Shown: positions 43,721 through 55,340 of the stretch, in pieces | How positions within the stretch are numbered: the first letter of the stretch is position 1 | Layout: each line of letters begins with the position of its first letter | DNA from: Brienomyrus brachyistius | Taxonomy: Eukaryota > Chordata > Actinopteri > Osteoglossiformes > Mormyridae | NCBI RefSeq assembly: GCF_023856365.1 | Contig: NC_064536.1 | Location: forward strand, 40,059,276-40,123,275 | Reading direction: 5' to 3' | Length of the DNA stretch: 64,000 nt | Translations under genes and position numbers: made by a program | Notes under the pieces: model-generated | Told to the model about the DNA's origin: nothing | The model's input: the letters and a program-made list of their open reading frames with translations, nothing else | Database searches by the model: none

Positions 43721-44168
43721 GTTTACTTACTTGCTGAAACAGTTCCCATGCATAGCTGCACTTTTACAAAATCACTCTCCCACAGACTCTAATAGATGTT
43801 TTTATGTCACTCATGTTGCATGAGCCCAGCGTACTTCCATAACTGTGCAAAGAACTTCTTCAGAAGTAGATACCATTACTCGTCTCATAGCGGATCCACA
43901 AACCTTCCAATTTCAACGTCTAACCCAAACTGATCTCAGATGCAAGCATCTGTACAGTCATCCGCATCCCATGGCTAAGATTTCACCTGCAACAGTAGCC
44001 AATCGAGCAACAACAAAATTCGGCAACAGCAAAATCTGTGACGAGGGCAATATACTTGTTGACTGTTACACTTGTATCACAACACCAGACCTGGACCAGA
44101 ACCAGACATACTGCTAGCAGGTTTGTGGAAAGATAAAAGATAATCGCTACAAAGCTGTTTCAACTTTG

Positions 44169-44240
44169 GCGTTGGTGGTATAGTGGCTAGCATAGCTGCC
44201 TTCCAAGCAGTTGACCTGGGTTCGATTCCCGGCCAACGCA
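44169..44240 (+). tRNA. tRNA-Gly-TCC: tRNA-Gly(TCC), unit 14
   Basis: As unit 3 (T50 wobble). The T5 upstream is replaced by CTGTTTCAAC. Confidence 0.93.
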
Positions 44241-44421
44241 GCCTTACTTATGACCTCCTTCTCTGTGAGTGTCTTCAGGTGCTTATAGTCCAGCTGAACA
44301 GCATGTCATCAATAACCTGCTGCGTTATAGAAACTGAAACAAGCATTACTCCATCAATCTATATATCTGCCTTCCAGATGAGTTAGCACACTGGCAAACA
44401 GGGCTGCTTACGTCAGTGAAA

Positions 44422-44494
44422 GCCTCGTTAGCGCAGTCGGTAGCGTGTCAGTCTCATAATCTGAAGGTCGTAAGTTCGACCCTCACACAGGGCA
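44422..44494 (+). tRNA. tRNA-Met-CAT: tRNA-Met(CAT), unit 14, stem mismatches
   Basis: D arm AGCGTG, T stem GTAAG, C5-A68. Confidence 0.5.
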
Positions 44495-44943
44495 GTTTAC
44501 TTACTTGCTGAAACAGTTCCCATGCGTAGCTGCACTTTTACAAAATCACTCTCCCACAGATTCTAATGGATGTTTTTATGTCAATCATGTGGCATCAGTC
44601 CAGCGTACTTCCATAACTGTGCAAAAGAACTTCTTCAGAAGTAGATACCATTATTCGTCTCATAGCGGATCCACAAACCTTCCAATTTCAACGTCTAGCC
44701 CAAACTGATCTCAGATGCAAGCATCTGTACAGTCATCCGAATCCCATGGCTAAGATTTCACCTGCAACAGTAGCCAATCGAGCAACAACAAAATTCGGCA
44801 ACAGCAAAATCTGTGACGAGGGCCATATACTTGTTGACTGTTACACTTGTATCACAACACCAGACCTGGACCAGAACCAGACATACTGCTAGCAGGTTTG
44901 TGGAAAGACAAAAGATAATCGCTACGAAGCTTTTTCAACTTCG

Positions 44944-45015
44944 TCCTAGGTGGAATAGTGGATAGCATAGCTGCCTACCAAGCAGTTGACCCGGGTTCGA
45001 TTCCCGGCCAACGCA
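44944..45015 (+). pseudogene. tRNA-Gly body with anticodon ACC, unit 15
   Basis: Same as unit 12. Confidence 0.75.
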
Positions 45016-45196
45016 GCCTTACTTATGACCTCCTTCTCTGTGAGTGTCTTCAGGTGCTTATAGTCCAGCTGAACAGCATGTCATCAATAACCCGCTGCAT
45101 TATAGAAACTGAAAAAAGCATTACTCCATCAATCTGTATATCTGCCTTCCAGATGAGTTAGCACACTGGCAAACAGGGCTGCTTACGTCAGTGAAA

Positions 45197-45269
45197 GCCT
45201 CGTTAGCGCAGTCGGTAGCGCGTCAGTCTCATAATCTGAAGGTCGTCAGTTCGACCCTCACACAGGGCA
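45197..45269 (+). tRNA. tRNA-Met-CAT: tRNA-Met(CAT), unit 15, stem mismatches
   Basis: T stem GTCAG; C5-A68. Confidence 0.55.
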
Positions 45270-45718
45270 GTTTACTTACTTGCTGAAACAGTTCCCATGC
45301 ATAGCTGCACTTTTACAAAATCACTCTCCCACAGATTCTAATTGATGTTTTTATGTCACTCATGTTGCATGAGCCCAGCGTACTTCCCTAACTGTACAAA
45401 AGAACTTCTTCAGAAGTAGATACCATTACTTGTCTCATAGCGGATCCACAGACCTTCCAATTTCAACGTCTAGCCCAAACTGATCTCAGATGCAAGCATC
45501 TGTACAGTCATCCGCATCCCATGGCTAAGATTTCACCTGCAACAGTAGCCAATCGAGCAACAACAAAATTCGGCAACAGCAAAATCTGTGACAAGGGCCA
45601 TATACTTGTTGACTGTTACACTTGTATCACAACACCAGACCTGGACCAGAACCAGATATACTGCTAGCAGGTTTGTGGAAAGATAAAAGATAATCGCTAC
45701 AAAGCTTTTTCAACTTCG

Positions 45719-45790
45719 GCGTTGGTGGTATAGTGGCTAGCATAGCTGCCTTCCAAGCAGTTGACCCGGGTTCAATTCCCGGCCAACGCA
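45719..45790 (+). tRNA. tRNA-Gly-TCC: tRNA-Gly(TCC), unit 16
   Basis: Canonical except TTCAATT T loop. Confidence 0.93.
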
Positions 45791-45971
45791 GCCTTACTTA
45801 TGACCTCCTTCTCTGTGAGTGTCTTCAGGTGCTTATAGTCCAGCTGAACAGCATGTCATCAATAACCCGCTGCATTATAGAAACTGAAAGAAGCATTACT
45901 CCATCAATCTATATATCTGCCTTCCAGATGTGTTAGCACACTGGCAAACAGGGCTGCTTACGTCAGTGAAA

Positions 45972-46044
45972 ACCTTGTTAGTACAGTCAGTAGCGCGTCA
46001 GTCTCATAATCTGAAGGTCGTAAGTTCAACCCTCACACAGGGCA
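45972..46044 (+). pseudogene. Decayed tRNA-Met, class TAC, unit 16
   Basis: Class TAC plus TTCAACCC in the T loop, shared only with unit 20. Confidence 0.8.
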
Positions 46045-46493
46045 GTTTACTTACTTGCTGAAACAGTTCCCATGCATAGCTGCACTTTTACAAAATCACT
46101 CTCCCACAGATTCTAATGGATGTTTTTATGTCAATCATGTGGCATCAGTCCAGCGTACTTCCATAACTGTGCAAAAGAACTTCTTCAGAAGTAGATACCA
46201 TTATTCGTCTCATAGCGGATCCACAAACCTTCCAATTTCAACGTCTAGCCCAAACTGATCTCAGATGCAAGCATCTGTACAGTCATCCGCATCCCATGGC
46301 TAAGATTTCACCTGCAACAGTAGCCAATCGAGCAACAACAAAATTCGGCAACAGCAAAATCTGTGACGAGGGCCATATACTTGTTGACTGTTACACTTGT
46401 ATCACAACACCAGACCTGGACCAGAACCAGACATACTGCTAGCAGGTTCGTGGAAAGATAAAAGATAATCGCTACGAAACTTTTTCAACTTCG

Positions 46494-46565
46494 GCGTTGG
46501 TGGTATAGTGGCTAGCATAGCTACCTTCAAAGCAGTTGACCCGGGTTCGATTCCCGGCCAACGCA
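46494..46565 (+). tRNA. tRNA-Gly body with anticodon TCA, unit 17
   Basis: Same two changes as unit 9. Confidence 0.85.
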
Positions 46566-46746
46566 GCCTTACTTATGACCTCATTCTCTGTGAGTGTCTT
46601 CAGGTGCTTATAGTCCAGCTGAACAGCATGTCATCAATAACCCGCTGCATTACAGAAATTAAAAGAAGCATTTCTCCATCAATCTATATATCTGCCTTCC
46701 AGATGTGTTAGCACACTGGCAAACAGGGCTGCTTACGTCAGTGAAA

Positions 46747-46819
46747 ACCTTGTTAGTACAGTCAGTAGCGCATCAGTCTCATAATCTGAAGGTCGTAAGT
46801 TCGACCCTCACACAGGGCA
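46747..46819 (+). pseudogene. Decayed tRNA-Met, class TAC, unit 17
   Basis: With GCATCAG, as unit 9. Confidence 0.8.
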
Positions 46820-47268
46820 GTTTACTTACTTGCTGAAACAGTTCCCATGCATAGCTGCACTTTTACAAAATCACTCTCCCACAGATTCTAATGGATGTTT
46901 TTATGTCAATCATGTGGCATCAGTCCAGCGTACTTCCATAACTGTGCAAAAGAACTTCTTCAGAAGTAGATACCATTATTCGTCTCATAGCGGATCCACA
47001 AACCTTCCAATTTCAACGTCTAGCCCAAACTGATCTCAGATGCAAGCATCTGTACAGTCATCCGCATCCCATGGCTAAGATTTCACCTGCAACAGTAGCC
47101 AATCGAGCAACAACAAAATTCGGCAACAGCAAAATCTGTGACGAGGGCAATATACTTGTTGACTGTTACACTTGTATCACAACACCAGACCTGGACCAGA
47201 ACCAGACATACTGCTAGCAGGTTTGTGGAAAGATAAAAGATAATCGCTACAAAGCTGTTTCAACTTTG

Positions 47269-47340
47269 GCGTTGGTGGTATAGTGGCTAGCATAGCTGCC
47301 TTCCAAGCAGTTGACCTGGGTTCGATTCCCGGCCAACGCA
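47269..47340 (+). tRNA. tRNA-Gly-TCC: tRNA-Gly(TCC), unit 18
   Basis: Copy of unit 14. Confidence 0.93.
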
Positions 47341-47521
47341 GCCTTACTTATGACCTCCTTCTCTGTGAGTGTCTTCAGGTGCTTATAGTCCAGCTGAACA
47401 GCATGTCATCAATAACCTGCTGCGTTATAGAAACTGAAACAAGCATTACTCCATCAATCTATATATCTGCCTTCCAGATGAGTTAGCACACTGGCAAACA
47501 GGGCTGCTTACGTCAGTGAAA

Positions 47522-47594
47522 GCCTCGTTAGCGCAGTCGGTAGCGTGTCAGTCTCATAATCTGAAGGTCGTAAGTTCGACCCTCACACAGGGCA
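47522..47594 (+). tRNA. tRNA-Met-CAT: tRNA-Met(CAT), unit 18, stem mismatches
   Basis: Copy of unit 14 (AGCGTG). Confidence 0.5.
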
Positions 47595-48043
47595 GTTTAC
47601 TTACTTGCTGAAACAGTTCCCATGCGTAGCTGCACTTTTACAAAATCACTCTCCCACAGATTCTAATGGATGTTTTTATGTCAATCATGTGGCATCAGTC
47701 CAGCGTACTTCCATAACTGTGCAAAAGAACTTCTTCAGAAGTAGATACCATTATTCGTCTCATAGCGGATCCACAAACCTTCCAATTTCAACGTCTAGCC
47801 CAAACTGATCTCAGATGCAAGCATCTGTACAGTCATCCGAATCCCATGGCTAAGATTTCACCTGCAACAGTAGCCAATCGAGCAACAACAAAATTCGGCA
47901 ACAGCAAAATCTGTGACGAGGGCCATATACTTGTTGACTGTTACACTTGTATCACAACACCAGACCTGGACCAGAACCAGACATACTGCTAGCAGGTTTG
48001 TGGAAAGACAAAAGATAATCGCTACGAAGCTTTTTCAACTTCG

Positions 48044-48115
48044 TCCTAGGTGGAATAGTGGATAGCATAGCTGCCTACCAAGCAGTTGACCCGGGTTCGA
48101 TTCCCGGCCAACGCA
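48044..48115 (+). pseudogene. tRNA-Gly body with anticodon ACC, unit 19
   Basis: Copy of unit 15. Confidence 0.75.
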
Positions 48116-48296
48116 GCCTTACTTATGACCTCCTTCTCTGTGAGTGTCTTCAGGTGCTTATAGTCCAGCTGAACAGCATGTCATCAATAACCCGCTGCAT
48201 TATAGAAACTGAAAAAAGCATTACTCCATCAATCTGTATATCTGCCTTCCAGATGAGTTAGCACACTGGCAAACAGGGCTGCTTACGTCAGTGAAA

Positions 48297-48369
48297 GCCT
48301 CGTTAGCGCAGTCGGTAGCGCGTCAGTCTCATAATCTGAAGGTCGTCAGTTCGACCCTCACACAGGGCA
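48297..48369 (+). tRNA. tRNA-Met-CAT: tRNA-Met(CAT), unit 19, stem mismatches
   Basis: Copy of unit 15. Confidence 0.55.
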
Positions 48370-48818
48370 GTTTACTTACTTGCTGAAACAGTTCCCATGC
48401 ATAGCTGCACTTTTACAAAATCACTCTCCCACAGATTCTAATTGATGTTTTTATGTCACTCATGTTGCATGAGCCCAGCGTACTTCCCTAACTGTACAAA
48501 AGAACTTCTTCAGAAGTAGATACCATTACTTGTCTCATAGCGGATCCACAGACCTTCCAATTTCAACGTCTAGCCCAAACTGATCTCAGATGCAAGCATC
48601 TGTACAGTCATCCGCATCCCATGGCTAAGATTTCACCTGCAACAGTAGCCAATCGAGCAACAACAAAATTCGGCAACAGCAAAATCTGTGACAAGGGCCA
48701 TATACTTGTTGACTGTTACACTTGTATCACAACACCAGACCTGGACCAGAACCAGATATACTGCTAGCAGGTTTGTGGAAAGATAAAAGATAATCGCTAC
48801 AAAGCTTTTTCAACTTCG

Positions 48819-48890
48819 GCGTTGGTGGTATAGTGGCTAGCATAGCTGCCTTCCAAGCAGTTGACCCGGGTTCAATTCCCGGCCAACGCA
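48819..48890 (+). tRNA. tRNA-Gly-TCC: tRNA-Gly(TCC), unit 20
   Basis: Copy of unit 16. Confidence 0.93.
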
Positions 48891-49071
48891 GCCTTACTTA
48901 TGACCTCCTTCTCTGTGAGTGTCTTCAGGTGCTTATAGTCCAGCTGAACAGCATGTCATCAATAACCCGCTGCATTATAGAAACTGAAAGAAGCATTACT
49001 CCATCAATCTATATATCTGCCTTCCAGATGTGTTAGCACACTGGCAAACAGGGCTGCTTACGTCAGTGAAA

Positions 49072-49144
49072 ACCTTGTTAGTACAGTCAGTAGCGCGTCA
49101 GTCTCATAATCTGAAGGTCGTAAGTTCAACCCTCACACAGGGCA
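49072..49144 (+). pseudogene. Decayed tRNA-Met, class TAC, unit 20
   Basis: Copy of unit 16 with TTCAACCC. Confidence 0.8.
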
Positions 49145-49593
49145 GTTTACTTACTTGCTGAAACAGTTCCCATGCATAGCTGCACTTTTACAAAATCACT
49201 CTCCCACAGATTCTAATGGATGTTTTTATGTCAATCATGTGGCATCAGTCCAGCGTACTTCCATAACTGTGCAAAAGAACTTCTTCAGAAGTAGATACCA
49301 TTATTCGTCTCATAGCGGATCCACAAACCTTCCAATTTCAACGTCTAGCCCAAACTGATCTCAGATGCAAGCATCTGTACAGTCATCCGCATCCCATGGC
49401 TAAGATTTCACCTGCAACAGTAGCCAATCGAGCAACAACAAAATTCGGCAACAGCAAAATCTGTGACGAGGGCCATATACTTGTTGACTGTTACACTTGT
49501 ATCACAACACCAGACCTGGACCAGAACCAGACATACTGCTAGCAGGTTCGTGGAAAGATAAAAGATAATCGCTACGAAACTTTTTCAACTTCG

Positions 49594-49665
49594 GCGTTGG
49601 TGGTATAGTGGCTAGCATAGCTACCTTCAAAGCAGTTGACCCGGGTTCGATTCCCGGCCAACGCA
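49594..49665 (+). tRNA. tRNA-Gly body with anticodon TCA, unit 21
   Basis: Copy of unit 17. Confidence 0.85.
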
Positions 49666-49846
49666 GCCTTACTTATGACCTCATTCTCTGTGAGTGTCTT
49701 CAGGTGCTTATAGTCCAGCTGAACAGCATGTCATCAATAACCCGCTGCATTACAGAAATTAAAAGAAGCATTTCTCCATCAATCTATATATCTGCCTTCC
49801 AGATGTGTTAGCACACTGGCAAACAGGGCTGCTTACGTCAGTGAAA

Positions 49847-49919
49847 ACCTTGTTAGTACAGTCAGTAGCGCATCAGTCTCATAATCTGAAGGTCGTAAGT
49901 TCGACCCTCACACAGGGCA
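49847..49919 (+). pseudogene. Decayed tRNA-Met, class TAC, unit 21
   Basis: With GCATCAG. Confidence 0.8.
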
Positions 49920-50368
49920 GTTTACTTACTTGCTGAAACAGTTCCCATGCATAGCTGCACTTTTACAAAATCACTCTCCCACAGATTCTAATGGATGTTT
50001 TTATGTCAATCATGTGGCATCAGTCCAGCGTACTTCCATAACTGTGCAAAAGAACTTCTTCAGAAGTAGATACCATTATTCGTCTCATAGCGGATCCACA
50101 AACCTTCCAATTTCAACGTCTAGCCCAAACTGATCTCAGATGCAAGCATCTGTACAGTCATCCGCATCCCATGGCTAAGATTTCACCTGCAACAGTAGCC
50201 AATCGAGCAACAACAAAATTCGGCAACAGCAAAATCTGTGACGAGGGCCATATACTTGTTGACTGTTACACTTGTATCACAACACCAGACCTGGACCAGA
50301 ACCAGATATACTGCTAGCAGGTTTGTGGAAAGATAAAAGATAATCGCTACAAAGCTTTTTCAACTTCG

Positions 50369-50440
50369 GCGTTGGTGGTATAGTGGCTAGCATAGCTGCC
50401 TTCCAAGCAGTTGACCCGGGTTCAATTCCCGGCCAACGCA
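50369..50440 (+). tRNA. tRNA-Gly-TCC: tRNA-Gly(TCC), unit 22
   Basis: Canonical except TTCAATT T loop. Confidence 0.93.
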
Positions 50441-50621
50441 GCCTTACTGATGACCTCCTTCTCTGTGAGTGTCTTCAGGTGCTTATAGTCCAGCTGAACA
50501 GCATGTCATCAATAACCCGCTGCATTATAGAAACTGAAAGAAGCATTACTCCATCAATCTATATATCTGCCTTCCAGATGTGTTAGCACACTGGCAAACA
50601 GGGCTGCTTACGTCAGTGAAA

Positions 50622-50694
50622 ACCTTGTTAGTACAGTCAGTAGCGCATCAGTCTCATAATCTGAAGGTCGTAAGTTCGACCCTCACACAGGGCA
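50622..50694 (+). pseudogene. Decayed tRNA-Met, class TAC, unit 22
   Basis: With GCATCAG. Confidence 0.8.
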
Positions 50695-51142
50695 GTTTAC
50701 TTACTTGCTGAAACAGTTCCCATGCATAGCTGCACTTTTACAAAATCACTCTCCCACAGATTCTAATGGATGTTTTTATGTCACTCATGTGGCATCAGCC
50801 CAGCGTACTTCCATAACTGTGCAAAGAACTTCTTCAGAAGTAGATACCATTACTCGTCTCATAGCGGATCCACAAACCTTCCAATTTCAACGTCTAGCCC
50901 AAACTGATCTCAGATGCAAGCATCTGTACAGTCATCCGCATCCCATGGCTAAGATTTCACCTGCAACAGTAGCCAATCGAGCAACAACAAAATTCGGCAA
51001 CAGCAAAATCTGTGACGAGGGCAATATACTTGTTGACTGTTACACTTGTATCACAACACCAGACCTGGACCAGAACCAGACATACTGCTAGCAGGTTTGT
51101 GGAAAGATAAAAGATAATCGCTACGAAACTTTTTCAACTTCG

Positions 51143-51214
51143 GCGTTGGTGGTATAGTGGCTAGCATAGCTACCTTCAAAGCAGTTGACCCGGGTTCGAT
51201 TCCCGGCCAACGCA
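51143..51214 (+). tRNA. tRNA-Gly body with anticodon TCA, unit 23
   Basis: Same two changes as unit 9. Confidence 0.85.
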
Positions 51215-51395
51215 GCCTTACTTATGACCTCATTCTCTGTGAGTGTCTTCAGGTGCTTATAGTCCAGCTGAACAGCATGTCATCAATAACCCGCTGCATT
51301 ACAGAAATTAAAAGAAGCATTTCTCCATCAATCTATATATCTGCCTTCCAGATGTGTTAGCACACTGGCAAACAGGGCTGCTTACGTCAGTGAAA

Positions 51396-51468
51396 ACCTT
51401 GTTAGTACAGTCAGTAGCGCATCAGTCTCATAATCTGAAGGTCGTAAGTTCGACCCTCACACAGGGCA
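51396..51468 (+). pseudogene. Decayed tRNA-Met, class TAC, unit 23
   Basis: With GCATCAG. Confidence 0.8.
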
Positions 51469-51917
51469 GTTTACTTACTTGCTGAAACAGTTCCCATGCA
51501 TAGCTGCACTTTTACAAAATCACTCTCCCACAGATTCTAATGGATGTTTTTATGTCAATCATGTGGCATCAGTCCAGCGTACTTCCATAACTGTGCAAAA
51601 GAACTTCTTCAGAAGTAGATACCATTATTCGTCTCATAGCGGATCCACAAACCTTCCAATTTCAACGTCTAGCCCAAACTGATCTCAGATGCAAGCATCT
51701 GTACAGTCATCCGTATCCCATGGCTAAGATTTCACCTGCAACAGTAGCCAATCGAGCAACAACAAAATTCGGCAACAGCAAAATCTGTGACGAGGGCCAT
51801 ATACTTGTTGACTGTTACACTTGTATCACAACACCAGACCTGGACCAGAACCAGATATACTGCTAGCAGGTTTGTGGAAAGATAAAAGATAATCGCTACG
51901 AAGCTTTTTCAACTTCG

Positions 51918-51989
51918 GCGTTGGTGGTATAGTGGCTAGCATAGCTGCCTTCCAAGCAGTTGACCCGGGTTCAATTCCCGGCCAACGCA
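51918..51989 (+). tRNA. tRNA-Gly-TCC: tRNA-Gly(TCC), unit 24
   Basis: Canonical except TTCAATT T loop. Confidence 0.93.
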
Positions 51990-52170
51990 GCCTTACTGAT
52001 GACCTCCTTCTCTGTGAGTGTCTTCAGGTGCTTATAGTCCAGCTGAACAGCATGTCATCAATAACCCGCTGCATTATAGAAACTGAAAGAAGCATTACTC
52101 CATCAATCTATATATCTGCCTTCCAGATGTGTTAGCACACTGGCAAACAGGGCTGCTTACGTCAGTGAAA

Positions 52171-52243
52171 GCCTCGTTAGCGCAGTCGGTAGCGCGTCAG
52201 TCTCATAATCTGAAGGTCGTAAGTTCGACCCTCACACAGGGCA
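52171..52243 (+). tRNA. tRNA-Met-CAT: tRNA-Met(CAT), unit 24, stem mismatches
   Basis: T stem GTAAG; C5-A68. Confidence 0.6.
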
Positions 52244-52691
52244 GTTTACTTACTTGCTGAAACAGTTCCCATGCATAGCTGCACTTTTACAAAATCACTC
52301 TCCCACAGACTCTAATAGATGTTTTTATGTCACTCATGTTGCATGAGCCCAGCGTACTTCCATAACTGTGCAAAGAACTTCTTCAGAAGTAGATACCATT
52401 ACTCGTCTCATAGCGGATCCACAAACCTTCCAATTTCAACGTCTAGCCCAAACTGATCTCAGATGCAAGCATCTGTACAGTCATCCGCATCCCATGGCTA
52501 AGATTTCACCTGCAACAGTAGCCAATCGAGCAACAACAAAATTCGGCAACAGCAAAATCTGTGACGAGGGCAATATACTTGTTGACTGTTACACTTGTAT
52601 CACAACACCAGACCTGGACCAGAACCAGACATACTGCTAGCAGGTTTGTGGAAAGATAAAAGATAATCGCTACGAAACTTTTTCAACTTCG

Positions 52692-52763
52692 GCGTTGGTG
52701 GTATAGTGGCTAGCATAGCTGCCTTCCAAGCAGTTGACCCGGGTTCGATTCCCGGCCAACGCA
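52692..52763 (+). tRNA. tRNA-Gly-TCC: tRNA-Gly(TCC), unit 25, canonical
   Basis: Identical to unit 4. Confidence 0.97.
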
Positions 52764-52944
52764 GCCTTACTTATGACCTCATTCTCTGTGAGTGTCTTCA
52801 GGTGCTTATAGTCCAGCTGAACAGCATGTCATCAATAACCCGCTGCATTACAAAAATTAAAAGAAGCATTTCTCCATCAATCTATATATCTGCCTTCCAG
52901 ATGTGTTAGCACACTGGCAAACAGGGCTGCTTACGTCAGTGAAA

Positions 52945-53017
52945 GCCTCGTTAGCGCAGTCGGTAGCGCGTCAGTCTCATAATCTGAAGGTCGTAAGTTC
53001 GACCCTCACACAGGGGA
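52945..53017 (+). tRNA. tRNA-Met-CAT: tRNA-Met(CAT), unit 25, stem mismatches
   Basis: C72G as in unit 8, plus GTAAG and C5-A68. Confidence 0.5.
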
Positions 53018-53465
53018 GTTTACTTACTTGCTGAAACAGTTCCCATGCATAGCTGCACTTTTACAAAATCACTCTCCCACAGACTCTAATAGATGTTTTT
53101 ATGTCACTCATGTTGCATGAGCCCAGCGTACTTCCATAACCGTGGAAAGAACTTCTTCAGAAGTAGATACCATTACTCGTCTCATAGCGGATCCACAAAC
53201 CTTCCAATTTCAACGTCTAGCCCAAACTGATCTCAGATGCAAGCATCTGTACAGTCATCCGCATCCCATGGCTAAGATTTCACCTGCAACAGTAGCCAAT
53301 CGAGCAACAACAAAATTCGGCAACAGCAAAATCTGTGACGAGGGCAATATACTTGTTGACTGTTACACTTGTATCACAACACCAGACCTGGACCAGAACC
53401 AGACATACTGCTAGCAGGTTTGTGGAAAGATAAAAGATAATCGCTACGAAACTTTTTCAACTTCG

Positions 53466-53537
53466 GCGTTGGTGGTATAGTGGCTAGCATAGCTACCTTC
53501 AAAGCAGTTGACCCGGGTTCGATTCCCGGCCAACGCA
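53466..53537 (+). tRNA. tRNA-Gly body with anticodon TCA, unit 26
   Basis: Copy of unit 9 at an offset of 13,170. Confidence 0.85.
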
Positions 53538-53718
53538 GCCTTACTTATGACCTCATTCTCTGTGAGTGTCTTCAGGTGCTTATAGTCCAGCTGAACAGCA
53601 TGTCATCAATAACCCGCTGCATTACAGAAATTAAAAGAAGCATTTCTCCATCAATCTATATATCTGCCTTCCAGATGTGTTAGCACACTGGCAAACAGGG
53701 CTGCTTACGTCAGTGAAA

Positions 53719-53791
53719 ACCTTGTTAGTACAGTCAGTAGCGCATCAGTCTCATAATCTGAAGGTCGTAAGTTCGACCCTCACACAGGGCA
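53719..53791 (+). pseudogene. Decayed tRNA-Met, class TAC, unit 26
   Basis: With GCATCAG. Confidence 0.8.
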
Positions 53792-54240
53792 GTTTACTTA
53801 CTTGCTGAAACAGTTCCCATGCATAGCTGCACTTTTACAAAATCACTCTCCCACAGATTCTAATGGATGTTTTTATGTCAATCATGTGGCATCAGTCCAG
53901 CGTACTTCCATAACTGTGCAAAAGAACTTCTTCAGAAGTAGATACCATTATTCGTCTCATAGCGGATCCACAAACCTTCCAATTTCAACGTCTAGCCCAA
54001 ACTGATCTCAGATGCAAGCATCTGTACAGTCATCCGCATCCCATGGCTAAGATTTCACCTGCAACAGTAGCCAATCGAGCAACAACAAAATTCGGCAACA
54101 GCAAAATCTGTGACGAGGGCCATATACTTGTTGACTGTTACACTTGTATCACAACACCAGACCTGGACCAGAACCAGATATACTGCTAGCAGGTTTGTGG
54201 AAAGATAAAAGATAATCGCTACGAAGCTTTTTCAACTTCG

Positions 54241-54312
54241 GCGTTAGTGGTATAGTGGCTAGCATAGCTGCCTTCCAAGCAGTTGACCCGGGTTCAATTC
54301 CCGGCCAACGCA
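54241..54312 (+). tRNA. tRNA-Gly-TCC: tRNA-Gly(TCC), unit 27
   Basis: G6A and TTCAATT, as unit 10. Confidence 0.75.
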
Positions 54313-54493
54313 GCCTTACTGATGACCTCCTTCTCTGTGAGTGTCTTCAGGTGCTTATAGTCCAGCTGAACAGCATGTCATCAATAACCCGCTGCATTAT
54401 AGAAACTGAAAGAAGCATTACTCCATCAATCTATATATCTGCCTTCCAGATGTGTTAGCACACTGGCAAACAGGGCTGCTTACGTCAGTGAAA

Positions 54494-54566
54494 GCCTCGT
54501 TAGCGCAGTCGGTAGCGCGTCAGTCTCATAATCTGAAGGTCGTAAGTTCGACCCTCACACAGGGCA
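54494..54566 (+). tRNA. tRNA-Met-CAT: tRNA-Met(CAT), unit 27, stem mismatches
   Basis: T stem GTAAG; C5-A68. Confidence 0.6.
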
Positions 54567-55014
54567 GTTTACTTACTTGCTGAAACAGTTCACATGCATA
54601 GCTGCACTTTTACAAAATCACTCTCCCACAGACTCTAATAGATGTTTTTATGTCACTCATGTTGCATGAGCCCAGCGTACTTCCATAACTGTGCAAAGAA
54701 CTTCTTCAGAAGTAGATACCATTACTCGTCTCATAGCGGATCCACAAACCTTCCAATTTCAACGTCTAGCCCAAACTGATCTCAGATGCAAGCATCTGTA
54801 CAGTCATCCGCATCCCATGGCTAAGATTTCACCTGCAACAGTAGCCAATCGAGCAACAACAAAATTCGGCAACAGCAAAATCTGTGACGAGGGCAATATA
54901 CTTGTTGACTGTTACACTTGTATCACAACACCAGACCTGGACCAGAACCAGACATACTGCTAGCAGGTTTGTGGAAAGATAAAAGATAATCGCTACGACG
55001 CTTTTTCAACTTCG

Positions 55015-55086
55015 GGGTTGGTGGTATAGTGGCTAGCATAGCTGCTTTCCAAGCAGTTGACCCGGGTTCAATTCCCGGCCAACGCA
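55015..55086 (+). tRNA. tRNA-Gly-TCC: tRNA-Gly(TCC), unit 28
   Basis: C2G acceptor mismatch; loop TTTCCAA (C32T); TTCAATT T loop. Confidence 0.7.
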
Positions 55087-55267
55087 GCCTTACTTATGAC
55101 CTCATTCTCTGTGAGTGTCTTCAGGTGCTTATAGTCCAGCTGAACAGCATGTCATCAATAACCCGCTGCATTACAGAAATTAAAAGAAGCATTTCTCCAT
55201 CAATCTATATATCTGCCTTCCAGATGTGTTAGCACACTGGCAAACAGGGCTGCTTACGTCAGTGAAA

Positions 55268-55340
55268 ACCTTGTTAGTACAGTCAGTAGCGCGTCAGTCT
55301 CATAATCTGAAGGTCGTAAGTTCGACCCTCACACAGGGCA
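55268..55340 (+). pseudogene. Decayed tRNA-Met, class TAC, unit 28
   Basis: As unit 11. Confidence 0.8.

Larger units (their letters stand above)
44041..47140 (+). repeat. Higher-order repeat A (four units, about 3.1 kb)
   Basis: Units 14-17. It shares private variants with 47141-50240 at an offset of exactly 3100: Gly-ACC at 44944/48044, GACAAGGGCC at about 45591/48691, Met TTCAACCC at about 46025/49125 and Gly-TCA at 46494/49594. Confidence 0.85.
47141..50240 (+). repeat. Higher-order repeat B (four units, about 3.1 kb)
   Basis: Units 18-21, the near-identical neighbour of 44041-47140. The two diverge again near 47140/50240 (GGGCAATATAC versus GGGCCATATAC). Confidence 0.85.

Noticed and set aside
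40296..53537. Selenocysteine tRNA genes, because of anticodon TCA
   Set aside because: The body is a standard 72-nt glycine cloverleaf; it lacks the long variable arm and extended acceptor/T domain of tRNA-Sec.
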